Below are positions 10,400 through 21,954 of a DNA stretch of 64,000 bases, piece after piece (position 1 is the stretch's first letter; each line of letters starts with the position of its first letter). Under the pieces are notes generated by a model. That model saw nothing but the letters and a program-made list of their open reading frames with translations. It made no database searches and was not told the DNA's origin. Origin of the DNA: Hyposmocoma kahamanoa (Eukaryota; Arthropoda; Insecta; Lepidoptera; Cosmopterigidae); assembly GCF_003589595.1 (NCBI RefSeq), contig NW_020653900.1, forward strand, positions 3,225,345 through 3,289,344, written 5' to 3'. The translations under genes were made by a program, and so were the position numbers.

Positions 10400-12005
10400 A
10401 ACAACAAAGAACTTATGCAATTACTGGGGAAACAATTCGAGAATGTTGTTTTTGAAAACATTACAGGAAGAATGAAAAATGTCTATATCTATTCGAACGT
10501 TAATTTGGTTATAAGTGCAGGTTAATCTACATAGGTAGTGGACTGTGCAGAACTAGGTTAGTCCGGCATCGCGCTACTTTAAATATTTTGGTTATTTTAT
10601 GACGGGGGTTTTATAAGGTATGTTAATATTTATTTGGTTCAGAATATTGCAACATTTTATTGTATTATTTAGTTTACCATACAAAAATAGGAGGTCAGAT
10701 GATATTCGGCGATCTCTAAGCGTATTAATTTTGTTGTACAGGAGGCCTACTATGAGCTTATAAGCAATACATAAATTCATATCACGACATGCATAAAGTT
10801 GAACGGGAATGTCGAGGCAAGATGTTGAGTTTACTTTTTAAACATTAATTATTGTCTCTGCCTGGCTAGATGACATCTAACAAGAGCGAGATGGAACTAC
10901 ATACTAAATCTTATAAAAGAAATAGACAGATGTACTACCCTAGGAGCGTTCAAGCACTATTAACTGATTGTGTTCAAAATGATAATAATAATTTTATTAT
11001 TGTTTATAACGTTATATTGTAATATAGGCAAGTCCATAAAATTATTAAAATTATTAAAATACAACTTAAAAATTATATTCATGCTAATAATTTATGAACA
11101 ATGCTCTGTAGATGGGAAACTCAAACTAAACTATTCAAAAAAGTTGAAACTATTTATTAAGTAAATAGTATTTATCTATTAGGCTATATAGCTTAAAAAG
11201 ATAACAAATAATTATTAAACTGCAAATATAATAAAACTTAAACGAAATTTCTTAAAAATGTAACAAAATCTCACAGTTAGTCACGGAGTAACTTTCTTTG
11301 AATTGCTTATTTTGACAGATGAGACCGCCATGTGCATGGCAAATGACTCGTCATGAAACGATTCTACTATATAAGAAAAGATGAACGAATTTCAGGTGGG
11401 GTCCATAAACTGCATGGACAGTGAATTGTTTTTGTGAGGTCATAGTACGAATTGGACAGGCTATTCAACTTATGGTCTTAAACAGGATTGCTATAAGAGT
11501 TCATAGTAGGCGCCCTGTAACCTCTAATGTATGTCTATATGATATAACCTGACGAGAAAAAAGCTAGTTGTCTTGTAAACGCACATTGAATACTTTCAAG
11601 CCTTTGAAGGAGTACAGAATTATGATAATATTTGTTATTCTGCTAAAATGTGTGGTTGCAATGACAGTTGACTGTCAATAGAGTCTGTGGAAGGACAATG
11701 ATGGCATTAATTCGTTCAATCTCTTCCTAGACGTTGCCTTTCTAAAACTACCAAGGAAATTACTATGCATATGTTAATTTTTATCTCGTTTAGTCAGCAG
11801 TTCCGTCTTCAAAATAAATTTATTCTTTTATGTCAATTAATTAGTAGACTACACCATTGACGAGCAATTGACTCGCCACTGAAGCGGAATACCAAAAATT
11901 GCAATGGCAGTTGTATAGTAGCCGCTACTCCTAACTTTACCAGAATACCAAACATACAAAATCCTGCGATTGACACTATCTACACACATCTGAAATAAAT
12001 AAATA
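10400..12005. other. Intronic AT-rich stretch of gene A, nothing recognised
   Basis: Lies in the presumed intron between 9353 and 12261. I see no further exon or named repeat. Confidence 0.4.
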
Positions 12006-12009
12006 ACAC

Positions 12010-12195
12010 GTACACTCATAGCTCAACACGAGGCAAACCCTGCATCGTGGGTGTCACGTAGACAACCACAAATTGCACCCTAACTCACGAGAGAAATAAA
12101 TGTAGGCCGTACAAATATTTCTCCCGGTCTGGGAATCGAACTCGGGGCCTCTGCGTGGCTGAATGGCATGGTAACTATTCGGCCACGGATTACAA
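12010..12195 (-). mobile_element. SINE family A copy, reverse orientation
   Basis: Reverse complement of the family: ctcacgagagaaataaatgt, ctcccggtctgggaatcgaa and cctctgcgtggctgaatggc. It ends 66 bases before the COX6A exon of gene A. Confidence 0.8.
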
Positions 12196-12261
12196 TGAAA
12201 TGATTTAGAATTAGCAGACTTGACTCGTCATTAGGATTTAATGTGATTACGTTTTGCACAG

Positions 12262-12612
12262 AAACCGGACTCTTCTCAATGTAGTAACAAATGCAAAAAA
12301 ACATCATACGTCCTCAGCAATTCTATTCCATATAACCCATGCTGTCCCAATAAACACAAAGGACACAACACATACCAGAAATATAGAAGTATTTTCTTTA
12401 TGACGTTGCCAATAATTACTATATTTTCACTGTATATTATGGGCTGTGAGACAGCTCATAAGGAAACTTGCCGAGACTACGAATTTATGCGTCGAAGAAC
12501 TAAACGTTTCCCTTGGGGGGAAGGTAACAAAAGCCTGTACCATAATGATGAAACTAATTTTTTGCCTGAAGAATGTGTATCTCCACCAGATGATGATGAA
12601 TGCAAAAATTAA
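12262..12612 (+). CDS. COX6A-like gene A, terminal exon
   Basis: Encodes the C-terminal 116 residues of a cytochrome c oxidase subunit 6A-like protein, the inner-membrane regulatory subunit of complex IV. The exon starts after acceptor ttttgcacag in phase 0. First comes a short Cys-rich linker (SSQCSNKCKK, IPYNPCCPN), then a basic stretch (KHKGHNTYQKYRS), then one membrane segment (IFFMTLPIITIFSLYIMG), then the COX6A signature RRRTKRFPWGEGNKSLYHN and NFLPEEC. Canonical COX6A reads close to RIRTKPFPWGDGN. Cysteines in ETCRDY and LPEEC flank the signature; ordinary COX6A lacks them. The tail CVSPPDDDECKN is acidic. ATTAAA at 12630 may be the polyadenylation signal. The methionine at 12400 lies inside the membrane segment and is not the start. 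Family assignment is firm; testis or sperm use is inference. Confidence 0.88.
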   Translation, partial: KPDSSQCSNKCKKTSYVLSNSIPYNPCCPNKHKGHNTYQKYRSIFFMTLPIITIFSLYIMGCETAHKETCRDYEFMRRRTKRFPWGEGNKSLYHNDETNFLPEECVSPPDDDECKN

Positions 12613-12629
12613 ACACAACAAATGGATAA

Positions 12630-12635
12630 ATTAAA
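12630..12635 (+). terminator. Candidate polyadenylation signal, gene A
   Basis: ATTAAA 18 bases after the stop codon. The same ATTAAATAG string follows gene B at 26028. Confidence 0.5.
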
Positions 12636-12906
12636 TAGTTAAAGGTAGTCAAAATAACGGAAAATACGCGCTAGTGTGCTTTACGACAAAACGCGCGCCT
12701 TTACCACCGGTTATCCACACAACAGTTTAATACAGATTGCAGCATCCTCAGATTACAAAACAATAGCCAGATGGAGCGCGCCGAACATGAAAGTGAAGCC
12801 ACCAAAGCAAATACAAATTCAAAAGCGAATACAAACTCACATCATTACTAAGCTCAGCGTCCCACTGTTTGCACATCACGAGTGATTAGTTATTTTATGT
12901 TTAAAA

Positions 12907-12976
12907 ATGCCGTCTTCTGTCTTTAAACACTGTAAAAGTTGTTCCCAAAAAAAAGACGGAATATCTTTTCACAGGG
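12907..12976 (+). pseudogene. THAP-domain N-terminus fragment
   Basis: ATG opens MPSSVFKHCKSC, then QKKDGISFHR, which fits the start of a THAP zinc finger (C-x2-C followed by GISFHRFP). The frame then leaves the family (ELLLI, stop). THAP domains occur in P-element-type transposases and host proteins. With nothing after the FHR it is a remnant. Confidence 0.55.
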
Positions 12977-12999
12977 AACTATTGTTAATTTAATTGTTT

Positions 13000-14555
13000 T
13001 GTAATTTATTTACCCGATATTTTTTGAGATTCACTCGGAACACAAAACCTCGATATAAATTCGTATGTGTTGCCAGTTTATATCGAAATGAGTTTCCTTA
13101 AATTAGGTAAATATGCATGGGTGATAGGAGCATCGAATAATTTATACTTTTGTACATAAACTAAATAACGCATGCATACACACACAGAATGGTCCAATTA
13201 CAGCGATCCAAAATTGTTTTTTAGGTAACTCAGATTTACCTAAACTATTCTCAGACCAATCTCTAATCGCCATAATGTAACTACATAAAATAAGATGTTC
13301 AAAACAGTTAAAATTTTAGCTCTATAATACAGAGAACTTTCATTGTTATGTACACGTCATAAACAGAGTGATTTTGTAATAAAACGTGTCAATAAAAAAA
13401 AAAAATGATTATATTGTATGTACATGACTTCACAGGGTCTAAAGAGTTTCATAGGGAACCAAACAATTTTATGCATGAGCATAATCGTCGATGCTATGGA
13501 ATTGATTACAAAGTTAATTTAATAAAAACTGTAATAGAAAAGTATTTGATAGTAAGATTGCGCTACACATCAAAATTAGAAACGAATGCTCGATGTAGAG
13601 ACGCAAAACGGTAGTATTATAAAAAAATATGTACAAAATGAAGGTTATTAAGATATTGTGTAACTGTGTTTGTAATACATATTTTGAACTATCAAAGATT
13701 TCCAATTTAAAATATAATAAAATATTCTTTCATTTGTGTGGTGTAAATCAAATAATAACAATTAAATATTAATTATATTGCATATAATTTGTGTGATATC
13801 GTAATACCACAAAATAACATTTCCAGTTTATAAAAGCATTATAGAAAGCAACAGAAAAAATATGGGAGTTTTTTGGCAGCTATTGGCAATCTTGCACGCA
13901 CGCAAATCCGCATGTCTCTGCAGTGCACACAATAAATGAAAAGTGGCTTCACTTCGTTTGCTGCGTATGCTGCATCTGCCTATTGTTTTGTAATCTGAGA
14001 CACCATCATAAAAAATAAAAGTTTGAACAATGTAATAAAGCATCCTGAACATACTATTGGTTTTATTGTAATTGTAAAGTTTGAATGAAAGTCAGTTGTA
14101 GTAGTCAAGCAAGTCAGTAGTGCAGTGACAAAAAATACACGGTGTTTTTTATATGTAAATATTTGTATAATTATTAGTTAGGCACAATTGTGTACCGTAC
14201 CGTTTCGGTTTTCGGGTTTCTCGGAAAGTTTAAGGAGATTATTATTATGACTGTGGCATCATAGTAAACATTTACTCAAATATTTTGTGTCTCTGTAAAA
14301 ATATGCATAATTTAATCAAGAAAGAAGATATTCATAATATTAACCTTGGAACTAAGTCCAAATTAATGGTACCACGATTTCGTTCAGCTAAGTAAACGTT
14401 ATTCCTTTTTGTCTGTTTGTGTAATAGGAGATCAGAATTTTTATGTCTTTGTGCTCCTATCAGAGCAAAATTCAGTAGGAACAGGACTCTGAAGTGAACG
14501 ATTCTTTTTTGGGGTTCTGGGAACTGTAGACGTTTTTACAATAAGGTATCGGAAC
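13000..14555. other. No gene seen between gene A and gene B
   Basis: AT-rich. A 25-30 base motif (tcagattacaaaacaatag) at 12750 recurs inverted near 14000, showing minor repeat structure. No exon supported. Confidence 0.4.
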
Positions 14556-14561
14556 ATATAT

Positions 14562-15063
14562 AGGGTTTTTTAACAAGAATTTTGCTTTGTAAATCAAAAT
14601 AAAACAATAAAAGATGGATTGTATTAAAAAAAACCATCAGCCACACAGCCACCAAAACAATGAATTTGTTGCAAACGAAATTTCCCGATCGCATAATTTC
14701 ACGAAATTCAGCCATTAAGTGGCCAGCTCGATTATGTGATTTCAAACCGTTGGATTATTTTTATGGGGTTGTGTTAAAGACATAGTCTATACGGAGCCAA
14801 TCGAATCGATTGCAGTCTTAAATCTCAAAATTCGTGAAGTGATTAACGAAACAGATCCACCATTTTGTCAAAAAGTGATTAAAAACTTTGGTGAAAGAAT
14901 CGACATCTGTAACTGTGGTCGTGGTGGACATTTATCAGACATATTTTTCATCCATAATTGCCTAAACTTACTTTTTTCAATACAATAAAAATTTGAATCA
15001 TTGTCATCTAAATGTATTGTTTTATTTTGATTTACAAAACAAAATTGTTGTTGAAAATACCCT
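14562..15063 (+). mobile_element. Internally deleted Tc1/mariner-type element with ~50-bp TIRs
   Basis: The left arm (14562-14612, containing gctttgtaaatcaaaataaa) and right arm (15013-15063) are inverse copies over about 50 bases. The interior on + keeps the C-terminal part of a transposase: CHTATKTMNLLQTKFPDR, RLCDFKPLDYF, then after a one-base deletion WGCVKDIVYTEP and REVINETDPPF. This matches the DD(D/E) family order, with the last catalytic acid in the PLDYFLWG region. About two thirds of the gene is missing. TA-rich sequence flanks both ends. Confidence 0.8.
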
Positions 15064-15201
15064 TAATTAGAAATATCATAGGTTTAAAACTTACATTATA
15101 AGTATTTTAATTGCAAAGTCATATACAAAATTGAAGACGTGTTAGATAAAGATGTATGGAAAGACTACATGGCTCGAAATTCCATAGATTCAAAGTGTAT
15201 T

Positions 15202-15412
15202 CCTCCGTGGCCGAACGGTTACCATGCCGGACTGCCACGCAGAGGTCCCAGGTTCGATTCCCGGGCCGGGAGAAATAGTTGTATGGCCTACAATTATTTC
15301 TCTCGTGAGTTTGGGTGTAATTTGTGGTTGTCTATATGTGTGTCCATGGCACCCGCGACACAGGGTTTCCCTAGTGCGGGGCTATGTTGAGCGTGTGCGT
15401 TATTTATTAATG
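15202..15412 (+). mobile_element. SINE family A, best-preserved copy
   Basis: Starts cctccgtggccgaacggtta, with B box ggttcgattcccgg, then cctacaattatttctctcgtg and gtgtccatggcacccgcgac. It ends at gtgtgcg followed by a (taatgaa)n-like tail to about 15432. The head is derived from a tRNA, probably of the Ser/Leu type judging by the A-box wording; this is inference. Confidence 0.85.
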
Positions 15413-15434
15413 AATAATGAATAATGAATAATTC

Positions 15435-16750
15435 CATAGCATTTGAAATTTATTTGAAAACAGCAACCCGTAGAGTCTCTTGATCGTTCTTCTCAGGGAA
15501 GTCAGCACAGTGAATGAGCCATAGACTTAGTAATGAAATGAGCAGCAGCTTAAAAAAAGACATTTTCATGTGTAAATTTGTTTTACCTTCTGGTTAATCT
15601 TCATAAATTTAGTAATATGTCTTCATATCAGTAGAAATAGTATTAATATTTATTTTCCAGACAACGTGTATGATTTTTATTATTGCTACAGATATTAATT
15701 AAATTTATATATTTTTTTAACCGGAAAGAAAATTGAATGAAACAATTTTTTCGGATCTTGAAGTATAATCGCATATCTTCGGGGATAGTGCAAATGCGCG
15801 TATAGCGTTGGTAAAAGTCGCGTATCTGCACCAAATCAAATTTTACTTTGTTATTTCAATGACTACGACATTCGTTTTTGCACAGTAAGCATTAATTTAA
15901 GTTGTCTACGGACTAATAACAATAGATTCTCGTATATCACACTATTTTGGTTGCTACGCACTTACGCGGATTTGAATTGGCCACTAAATTACCGAAATGG
16001 AAACTCATAATCCAATGCTAGTTACGCGTAATTTGCACTACCTATCCCCGATATTAGTTTTTTCAAAGAAAACTATGTTCCGGCGTAGATTTCCTAGTAC
16101 GTATATATAGATGTAGTTGCGTTCCCGGTTTTGTCCTTGCATGACATTTGACCTCAATCTCATCTCAAATTCTGAACCAACAAGCAGCACCACAAAGATT
16201 TTGTACATTTGTTTGGTTAGGTAGTCATTTTGATTTATCTAGATTCTATTAAAGGTTTTTTCATGTATTGTTTTTTCTATTGGAGCTGACAGTTTCAATA
16301 TTGACCAAAGTCACTAAATAAATAAAGATAAAACAGGTCTCAGGGTCACGGCAATCTCATTTTAGATCCCAAAAAATAGTTTCAGACCAGCAATCGCGAA
16401 AACTTCAAAGACGATATCACTTTATGACATCAGTACTTTAAGCATGTTGTAGTTTGAAAGATTTGATAGGTTCAATCAAATGACGTGGTAGGAGGTGTAA
16501 ATGCAATCAATCAATTCAATGTTCTACCAAACCCCTACAGACAAACAGTCAATGTTAAAGCGACATCCCTAGTCAGCAGGTCGTAGCTGTAAATGTACCT
16601 GGCTGATTAAAGAAATAGATTTTTCACAGAGGGCGCTACGGCGACAATCGTTAAAAACCAAAACCAAGATCTACTTAATTTGACAACGTAAAACTCGACT
16701 GCCATATTTTTATTTGACATGATTATGTGAAACAAACATTTATACGGATT
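15435..16750. other. No gene seen
   Basis: AT-rich with no exon, RNA gene or repeat family that I can support. Confidence 0.4.
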
Positions 16751-16754
16751 TTTT

Positions 16755-16965
16755 TTTTCACACGCACGCACTCAACAATGTCCCGCACTAGGGAAACACT
16801 GTGTCGCGGGTGCCATGGACACACACATAGACAACCACAAATTACACCCAACTCACGAGAGAAATAAATGTAGGCCATACAAAGTATTTCTCCCGACGCG
16901 GGAATCTAACATGGGACCTCTGCATGGCAGTCCGGCATGATAACTGTTCGGTCACTGAGGCAATT
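16755..16965 (-). mobile_element. SINE family A copy, reverse orientation
   Basis: cgcactagggaaacactgtg, cacgagagaaataaatgtag, cgacgcgggaatctaacatg and gcatggcagtccggcatgat match the family A reverse complement along its length. Confidence 0.85.
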
Positions 16966-16980
16966 ATTTAAAAGTATATT

Positions 16981-17138
16981 AGCTATGTCGAACTTGACTA
17001 GTGTATAAGAATGGTTTTAAACTCAGGGATCCACACGGCCGTCCCAATATAATTCTGCTAGTTATGTCGAACTTGACTAGTGTATAAAAATGGTTTTAAA
17101 CTTAGGGATCCACACGGCCGTCCCAATATAATTCTGCA
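16981..17138. repeat. 79-bp tandem duplication (2 units)
   Basis: agctatgtcgaacttgacta to ccaatataattctgct is repeated at once with only a few changes, implying a recent event. A looser 34-base duplication (aatcttttactattt...) follows at about 17360-17428. Confidence 0.95.
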
Positions 17139-17779
17139 GGTCAATTCAGAACCTTACGATAACTCTGTCGTCGACCGTTTCGATTTAATATCGTACGATT
17201 TCTTTTAATTTTTATTCGTAATAACCGAATCGAACGCCAAACTGTCGTATTCGAAACCGAACCGAAATGACGTCACACCCGTACTCGTGCATCTCGACAG
17301 ACAAAGGGTAGAAACGTTATTAAGGATACAGTTATCGAATGAAAGTTACCGAACGAAATCTTTTACTATTTAAAAAAAAACCGGAATTTAATCTTTTACT
17401 ATTTTAAAAAAAAACCTGAATTTTGTTCAGTTTTATTAATTTATTTTAATGCGAGACTAATGCATTCCTATATTTTAGGCCTTTAAAGTCTTAAAAAAAA
17501 TAGGATTTATTTTTTCTTATAATCTATATTCGCCGACTAACTCCGTAAACGTTGTTGGATAACGATATCGTATTCGTATCCGAATCGAACGTTTTAACTC
17601 GGAATGTCCTGAATATCTCGGAAAGCGCTCTTCGATTCGAGAACGATATCCAATGGAACGATTCAGTTAAGATATCGAAGAGTTCTTAATCGGGGTCCTG
17701 GTCGGAAAGCTGAAAGGCGTCCGTGACGACATACATCGAAACTGACCCGCCTAAGGAGATAAGTAAGGTCTCGTGGTTC

Positions 17780-17853
17780 GTTCCGTAGCTCAGTTGGGAG
17801 AGTGCACGCACGGTATGCTTGAAGGCGTTGATTCAAATCCAGCCGGATCGAAG
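17780..17853 (+). mobile_element. tRNA-like SINE head or tRNA pseudogene
   Basis: gttccgtagctcagttggga resembles a tRNA A box and D arm, and gttgattcaaatcc a B box. The acceptor ends do not pair, so it is not a working tRNA. The following ggatcgaag..atttttctt recurs at about 47610, suggesting a SINE body. Confidence 0.5.
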
Positions 17854-18404
17854 AAATTTTTCTTAGTATTTGAACTTTGATAATAATAACAAACCGCCAG
17901 TGTGTTTAATTTTCAAGAGGAGTTTCTATAGGCTGCGTGACATATTCCATACGCACATTTTGCAAGATATTGATAAAACCATTTAAAAAAATCTTAGGAG
18001 CAGCATTTTTCTTCCAATATTTTAAGGTTGGTTAGATAAAATATTTTTTGCGGAATGATTTCTGTCACATCGTTCAGTCAGTCAACACAAAGAAATGGGT
18101 GAAAATTAAAAAAAAAATTGACATTCTCGTGGACATAATGGATAGTATTTAAAAATTTCAATAACATTGCCGCGATTAGGCAAGCAGTGTTTTACAAACA
18201 CTTAAAATATTTCAAAAAAAATGTCTTTAACAACCTCTTGCTGAACGAAATAACCTTGTTAGGTTGGAGCGGTGAAATAAAATGTAATGGAAACGGTGGA
18301 CTTGCAAAATCCGAACCTGAAACTTGAAACACACATACAATTGAAAACAAATAAAAATATGGTTTCTTTTAATATGATAAGCTGTTAATAGCCCCAAAAA
18401 TAGT

Positions 18405-18669
18405 ATGCTACGTACAGTTAATAATATAAGATCTTCATTGCGAAGTGGGTTGAGTAACCTAATATTGAGCGCTAATCGAAGTATCACGACTAAAAACTGT
18501 ATTCCTTTGTCTACATATAACTGTCTACCACCGTGCCCCTGTCATTCCCATAAGACCGCATCATCTTATGCCTCGCAACCTAAGTGTTCTGAACATCTGG
18601 CGAAAAAGGAAACGAGAGTATATTTTCCCGCATGCCCGTTCTGCCGTTGTCCGCAGCAACATCTCTGCG
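18405..18669 (+). CDS. COX6A-like gene B, first coding exon (mitochondrial leader plus Cys-rich region)
   Basis: ATG opens a leader with Arg or Lys but no acidic residue over residues 1-30 (MLRTVNNIRSSLRSGLSN, then NRSITTK). That composition is typical of a cleaved mitochondrial targeting sequence, with RSIT as a possible processing site. A cysteine-rich part follows (NCIPLSTYNC, PPCPCHSH, PACPFCRCPQQHLC). The exon ends at donor CTGCG|GTAAGT, phase 1. It joins in frame to 19627-19706 (codon 89 is split) and then to 25581-25937. The three exons total 702 bases, giving 233 residues with 21 cysteines; an ordinary COX6A is about 110. I chose this start because no in-frame ATG precedes it nearby and the leader begins here. 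Additional short exons in the long second intron cannot be excluded. Confidence 0.8.
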
Positions 18670-18699
18670 GTAAGTATAATTTTTTTTGAAGTTCTTGAG

Positions 18700-18862
18700 T
18701 TCACTCTCGTGCACCGTCAGAACTTCTTTTGGAAGGTTCTCAATTCGACTGTCTTTTTTGAACCGACTTTGGTGGTTTTTTTTTGTTGGAAGGAGGGTAG
18801 AGGTATTTGGTCCCATTTCAAGTTGAAGAAATATTCCACCCGTAAGGGTGGCAAACTAGGGG
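18700..18862 (+). mobile_element. Dispersed repeat family D copy
   Basis: ttgttggaaggagggtagag, tcaagttgaagaaatattcc and acccgtaagggtggcaaact recur at 42270-42715 (+) and 45885-46113 (-). Lies in intron 1 of gene B. Confidence 0.65.
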
Positions 18863-18867
18863 ATAAT

Positions 18868-19065
18868 AATAACGCACACACTCAACATAGTCCCGCACTA
18901 GGGAAACCCTGTGTCACGGCTGCCATGGACACACACATCGACAACCGCAAATTACACCCAAACTCATGAGAGAAATAAATGTAGGCCATGCAAATATTTC
19001 AATCGAACCTGGGACCTCTGCGTGGCAGTCCGACATGGAACCGTTCGGCCACGGATAATAATGAA
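18868..19065 (-). mobile_element. SINE family A copy, reverse orientation
   Basis: gcacacactcaacatagtcc, actagggaaaccctgtgtca, gagagaaataaatgtaggcc and ctgcgtggcagtccgacatg are the family A reverse complement. Lies in intron 1 of gene B. Confidence 0.85.
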
Positions 19066-19074
19066 TGAATAAAG

Positions 19075-19240
19075 ATGAATCCGGTTTCCTAAACCTATTT
19101 ATATCTCCTCTCAGGCGAGGGTTTAGGCCATAGTCCGCCACATTGGCCCATTGCAGGTTGGTGACTTCACACGTTTTCCGAGGATTGTGAACCTCTTCGA
19201 CGTGGAAGTTTCATGACGTTGTCTTCCTTCACTGAAAAGC
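19075..19240 (-). mobile_element. RTE-like LINE 3' remnant
   Basis: ggcccattgcaggttggtga, cttcacacgttttccgagga and catgacgttgtcttccttca resemble the 3' end of RTE-type LINEs common in Lepidoptera, read in reverse. A second decayed copy lies at 54955-55190. Confidence 0.5.
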
Positions 19241-19252
19241 TACATGGTAAAA

Positions 19253-19307
19253 TTACTAGGGAAACCCTGTGTTGCAGGTGCCATAGACACACGCACACAG
19301 ACAATTC
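19253..19307 (-). mobile_element. SINE family A fragment
   Basis: actagggaaaccctgtgttg, caggtgccatagacacacgc: about 50 bases of the family A 3' part. Confidence 0.65.
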
Positions 19308-19309
19308 CG

Positions 19310-19525
19310 ATAGGATGAACGAGTCGTTCGCCTGATGATAAGCGATACGCGAGCGAAGTTTTGAAAGGTAAGGGTGCTGGTGAAATTACAGGCACATAGG
19401 AATTGTCAACTTATGCTTCAGGGTGAAGGGAAGTGGCTCATGGCACTGCAACTGTTATGGACAGATGTGTAGCTTACCATCAGGCGAACGACTTGTTTAT
19501 CCCGTCACTTGATATTATAAAAAAA
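19310..19525 (+). mobile_element. Dispersed family B copy
   Basis: ggtaagggtgctggtgaaat, tacaggcacataggaattgt, gtgtagcttaccatcaggcg and the 3' end cccgtcacttgatattataa match the family. Confidence 0.8.
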
Positions 19526-19626
19526 ACTACTGACAATAATTAAAAAGTTTTGATAATTTTTAGGGGATATTTCGTCTGTTTGAATATATACTGAATGTGT
19601 TAACTTAACATGTATGGTATTTCCAG

Positions 19627-19706
19627 AGGTCCCTTCGCCGTTTTGCCACTTTAACACTTGCCCTGTATGTGGTAGTACCGCAGCTAACCCAAAAAACAAC
19701 AAAACT
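19627..19706 (+). CDS. COX6A-like gene B, second exon
   Basis: An 80-base exon between acceptor ggtatttccag and donor ACT|GTGAGT. Entered in phase 1, it completes the split Glu codon and reads VPSPFCHFNTCPVCG then STAANPKNNKT, leaving in phase 0. It has three cysteines, including a CPVC pair. Phases match both neighbouring exons and the equivalent exon of gene A. No similarity to a named domain. Confidence 0.75.
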
Positions 19707-19804
19707 GTGAGTATACCTTTTCTCTGTGTTCGCCATATGACGGTGGTTTATTTCCTTCGGTGTTTGTCCAAAGAATCTTGCTCAAATACAATGTTTTTAC
19801 AAAT

Positions 19805-20022
19805 AATAATAATAACGCACACACTCAACATAGCCCCGCACTAGGAAGAACCTGTGTCACAGGTGCCGTGGACACACACATAGACAACTACAAATTACAC
19901 CCAGACTCACGAGAGAAATAACTGTAGGCCATGCAAATATTTTTCCCGGCCCGGGAACCGAACCTGTGTGGGACCTCGTGGCAGTCTGGCATGGAAACGG
20001 TTCGGCCACTGAGGCAGTTTCT
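19805..20022 (-). mobile_element. SINE family A copy, reverse orientation
   Basis: cacacactcaacatagcccc, actcacgagagaaataactg, cggcccgggaaccgaacctg and cggttcggccactgaggcag cover the whole family A consensus. Intron 2 of gene B. Confidence 0.85.
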
Positions 20023-20212
20023 GAATTATTATTGAATTCGAATTGAGACGCAGACTTCTTGCACGACGTGTATATTACACAAAAAGGTACTTTATGCGGG
20101 TAAGGATCCAACAGTGTATGTGACTGACGTGATAGCAGAAGGTTAAGTGTAGAATCTAAGATAGGCTATTTTAGTTTCAGCACTAAACCTTCTTAAGATA
20201 GCAGTGATGCTC

Positions 20213-20377
20213 AGGCCACACAGAGTTGGCCACACACACACGTTCCGGGTACGGGAATTTTTGTAATGTACAAGTTCATTTGAACCCTGCCACTCTGAAG
20301 CGCGCGGCAAAGAAGACCTGTAACGGTACAAAAAATCCCGCGCCCGGAACGTTTCCGCGGCCGCCTCTGTGGCCAAA
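20213..20377. mobile_element. Foldback MITE, ~165 bp
   Basis: ggccacacagagttggccac ... cgttccgggtacgggaattt pairs inversely with aaaaaatcccgcgcccggaa ... ggccgcctctgtggcc. Arms are about 55 bases. Confidence 0.75.
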
Positions 20378-20939
20378 ACATAAGTAAGGATCAAAACGTC
20401 AATACGTTATAGTGCCTTTCAAATGCTATTGCAGTAGAAAGCATTCATTCATTGACAATGCAAAACATATTTCAAAATCCTACAGGACCCACTTACCAAG
20501 CAGTGGGTTCAACAGCTCTAAACGAATATATGAGTTAACTTAGAAGACTTAGTTTCATGGTACAACTAGTGCCATCTACTGGTGGCGCGATGGAATTAAT
20601 GGCGTGTGAAAGTTATGGTTGCTACAGGCTGGTTTAAGCTATCAAGCGTCCTAGACACGCGATGTCCAGTAGCGTTCTAGAACCACATGATGTCTGTAAT
20701 GTGCAGCTATGCTGTTCACCCACGACGTAAAAAAAAACAAAGCAAAAGTATAAAAATATATAAATAATTATACAAATCTATAAATACTTATCATAATTAT
20801 TGATTATAAATAATTGGAACAGAACGTTTTCATTGTCTAAAAGTAGTTACACACAGCGACTTATAGCAGCGATGCTATATAGTCGTCGTTAGGTTAGTAT
20901 ATAAGAAAGCATATTTCTGCACTGATGTAATGTCGCGGA

Positions 20940-21345
20940 AGGAGTTGGCGGAACGGTAGCGAGAGGAAGATTCGTCCTCTCATCCTATGCTCCGCAAACG
21001 CTTGGGGCGCAGACGGCTGGCTTATGTCCGCTAACTGCCGCCCTGAAAGTGAACCCAGGGAGTCAAAAACGGGGGCTTTTGTCGCCCATTAGTTAAGGGT
21101 TCACGGGTTGGTTGGTGTGCCAAGTATTCCCGGCATGCCACTAACGATGGTGATCCCCCAGGGGTGAGGCCGCGCTGGCGGACAACCGCAGACGGAACCG
21201 TGGATCGTAAGCCACGTGGCCACAGCCCCGTTTCACGCGGGGTGTGGGAATACCCGGGGATTTTTAGTGAATAAGAGTCTCACATTACCCCCGCGTCTCC
21301 CTGTGAGGCGTTAGTATCCATGACGGATTTTCCCCCGAAAAAAAT
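20940..21345. other. GC-rich island in intron 2 of gene B, probably LINE-derived
   Basis: About 400 bases markedly richer in G+C than the surroundings (acccagggagtcaaaaacgg, tgatcccccaggggtgaggc), ending gacggattttcccccgaaaa. No ORF survives. The style suggests a non-LTR retrotransposon untranslated region, but I cannot name it. Confidence 0.4.
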
Positions 21346-21349
21346 AAGT

Positions 21350-21950
21350 ACATATATGAAAAAGCAACACGAGCCGAGCGAGTAAAACGAATTTGCCGCG
21401 GCAGCGGCCGGTGATTGCCAGTAGACAATTTTCTTGCGTTTCCGAACATATTCTCAGGTCAAATTATATTATAATTATTATAATATTAGTATACAAATAT
21501 AATCAACATTTACTTAGTTTTAAAAATAAGTACTAAATTTTGTTTTTAACGCTCATTTGTCTTAGTTTTAGAGGCCCAACATAAAACTATCAAAGTTAAT
21601 TTATACAAATCAAACATTTCTTGCGTACCTCAGAACAGATTAAAATAACCATGGCTTTAATTAAAATCATTAAAAATTATGACCGTTTAGATATTTTGCC
21701 TGCTGCTTTTGTAAATTTAATATGATCATTTAAATTCATGCCATTTAAATGTCCCTACTTGTTTTTGGCGCTGTTGATTCTATTCTGATAACTGTGCGTT
21801 GTTTCTTAAATAAACTCCGAGTACATTTTCTTTGGTCTTGCTCGCTTCTCGATAGTACCCACCCGAAGCCCATTAATACAGTTCGCTACAGTTGGTTTGT
21901 TTGAAAAAACTAATTATGCTATTAAATACGAATTTTTTTTTTATTTCCTG
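21350..21950. other. No gene seen
   Basis: AT-rich intronic sequence with palindromic ataattattataatatta near 21475. Confidence 0.4.
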
Positions 21951-21954
21951 TATA

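Noticed and set aside
17780..17853. Functional tRNA gene
   Set aside because: A- and B-box-like words are present but the acceptor arm does not pair and the B box is altered (gattcaaatcc).
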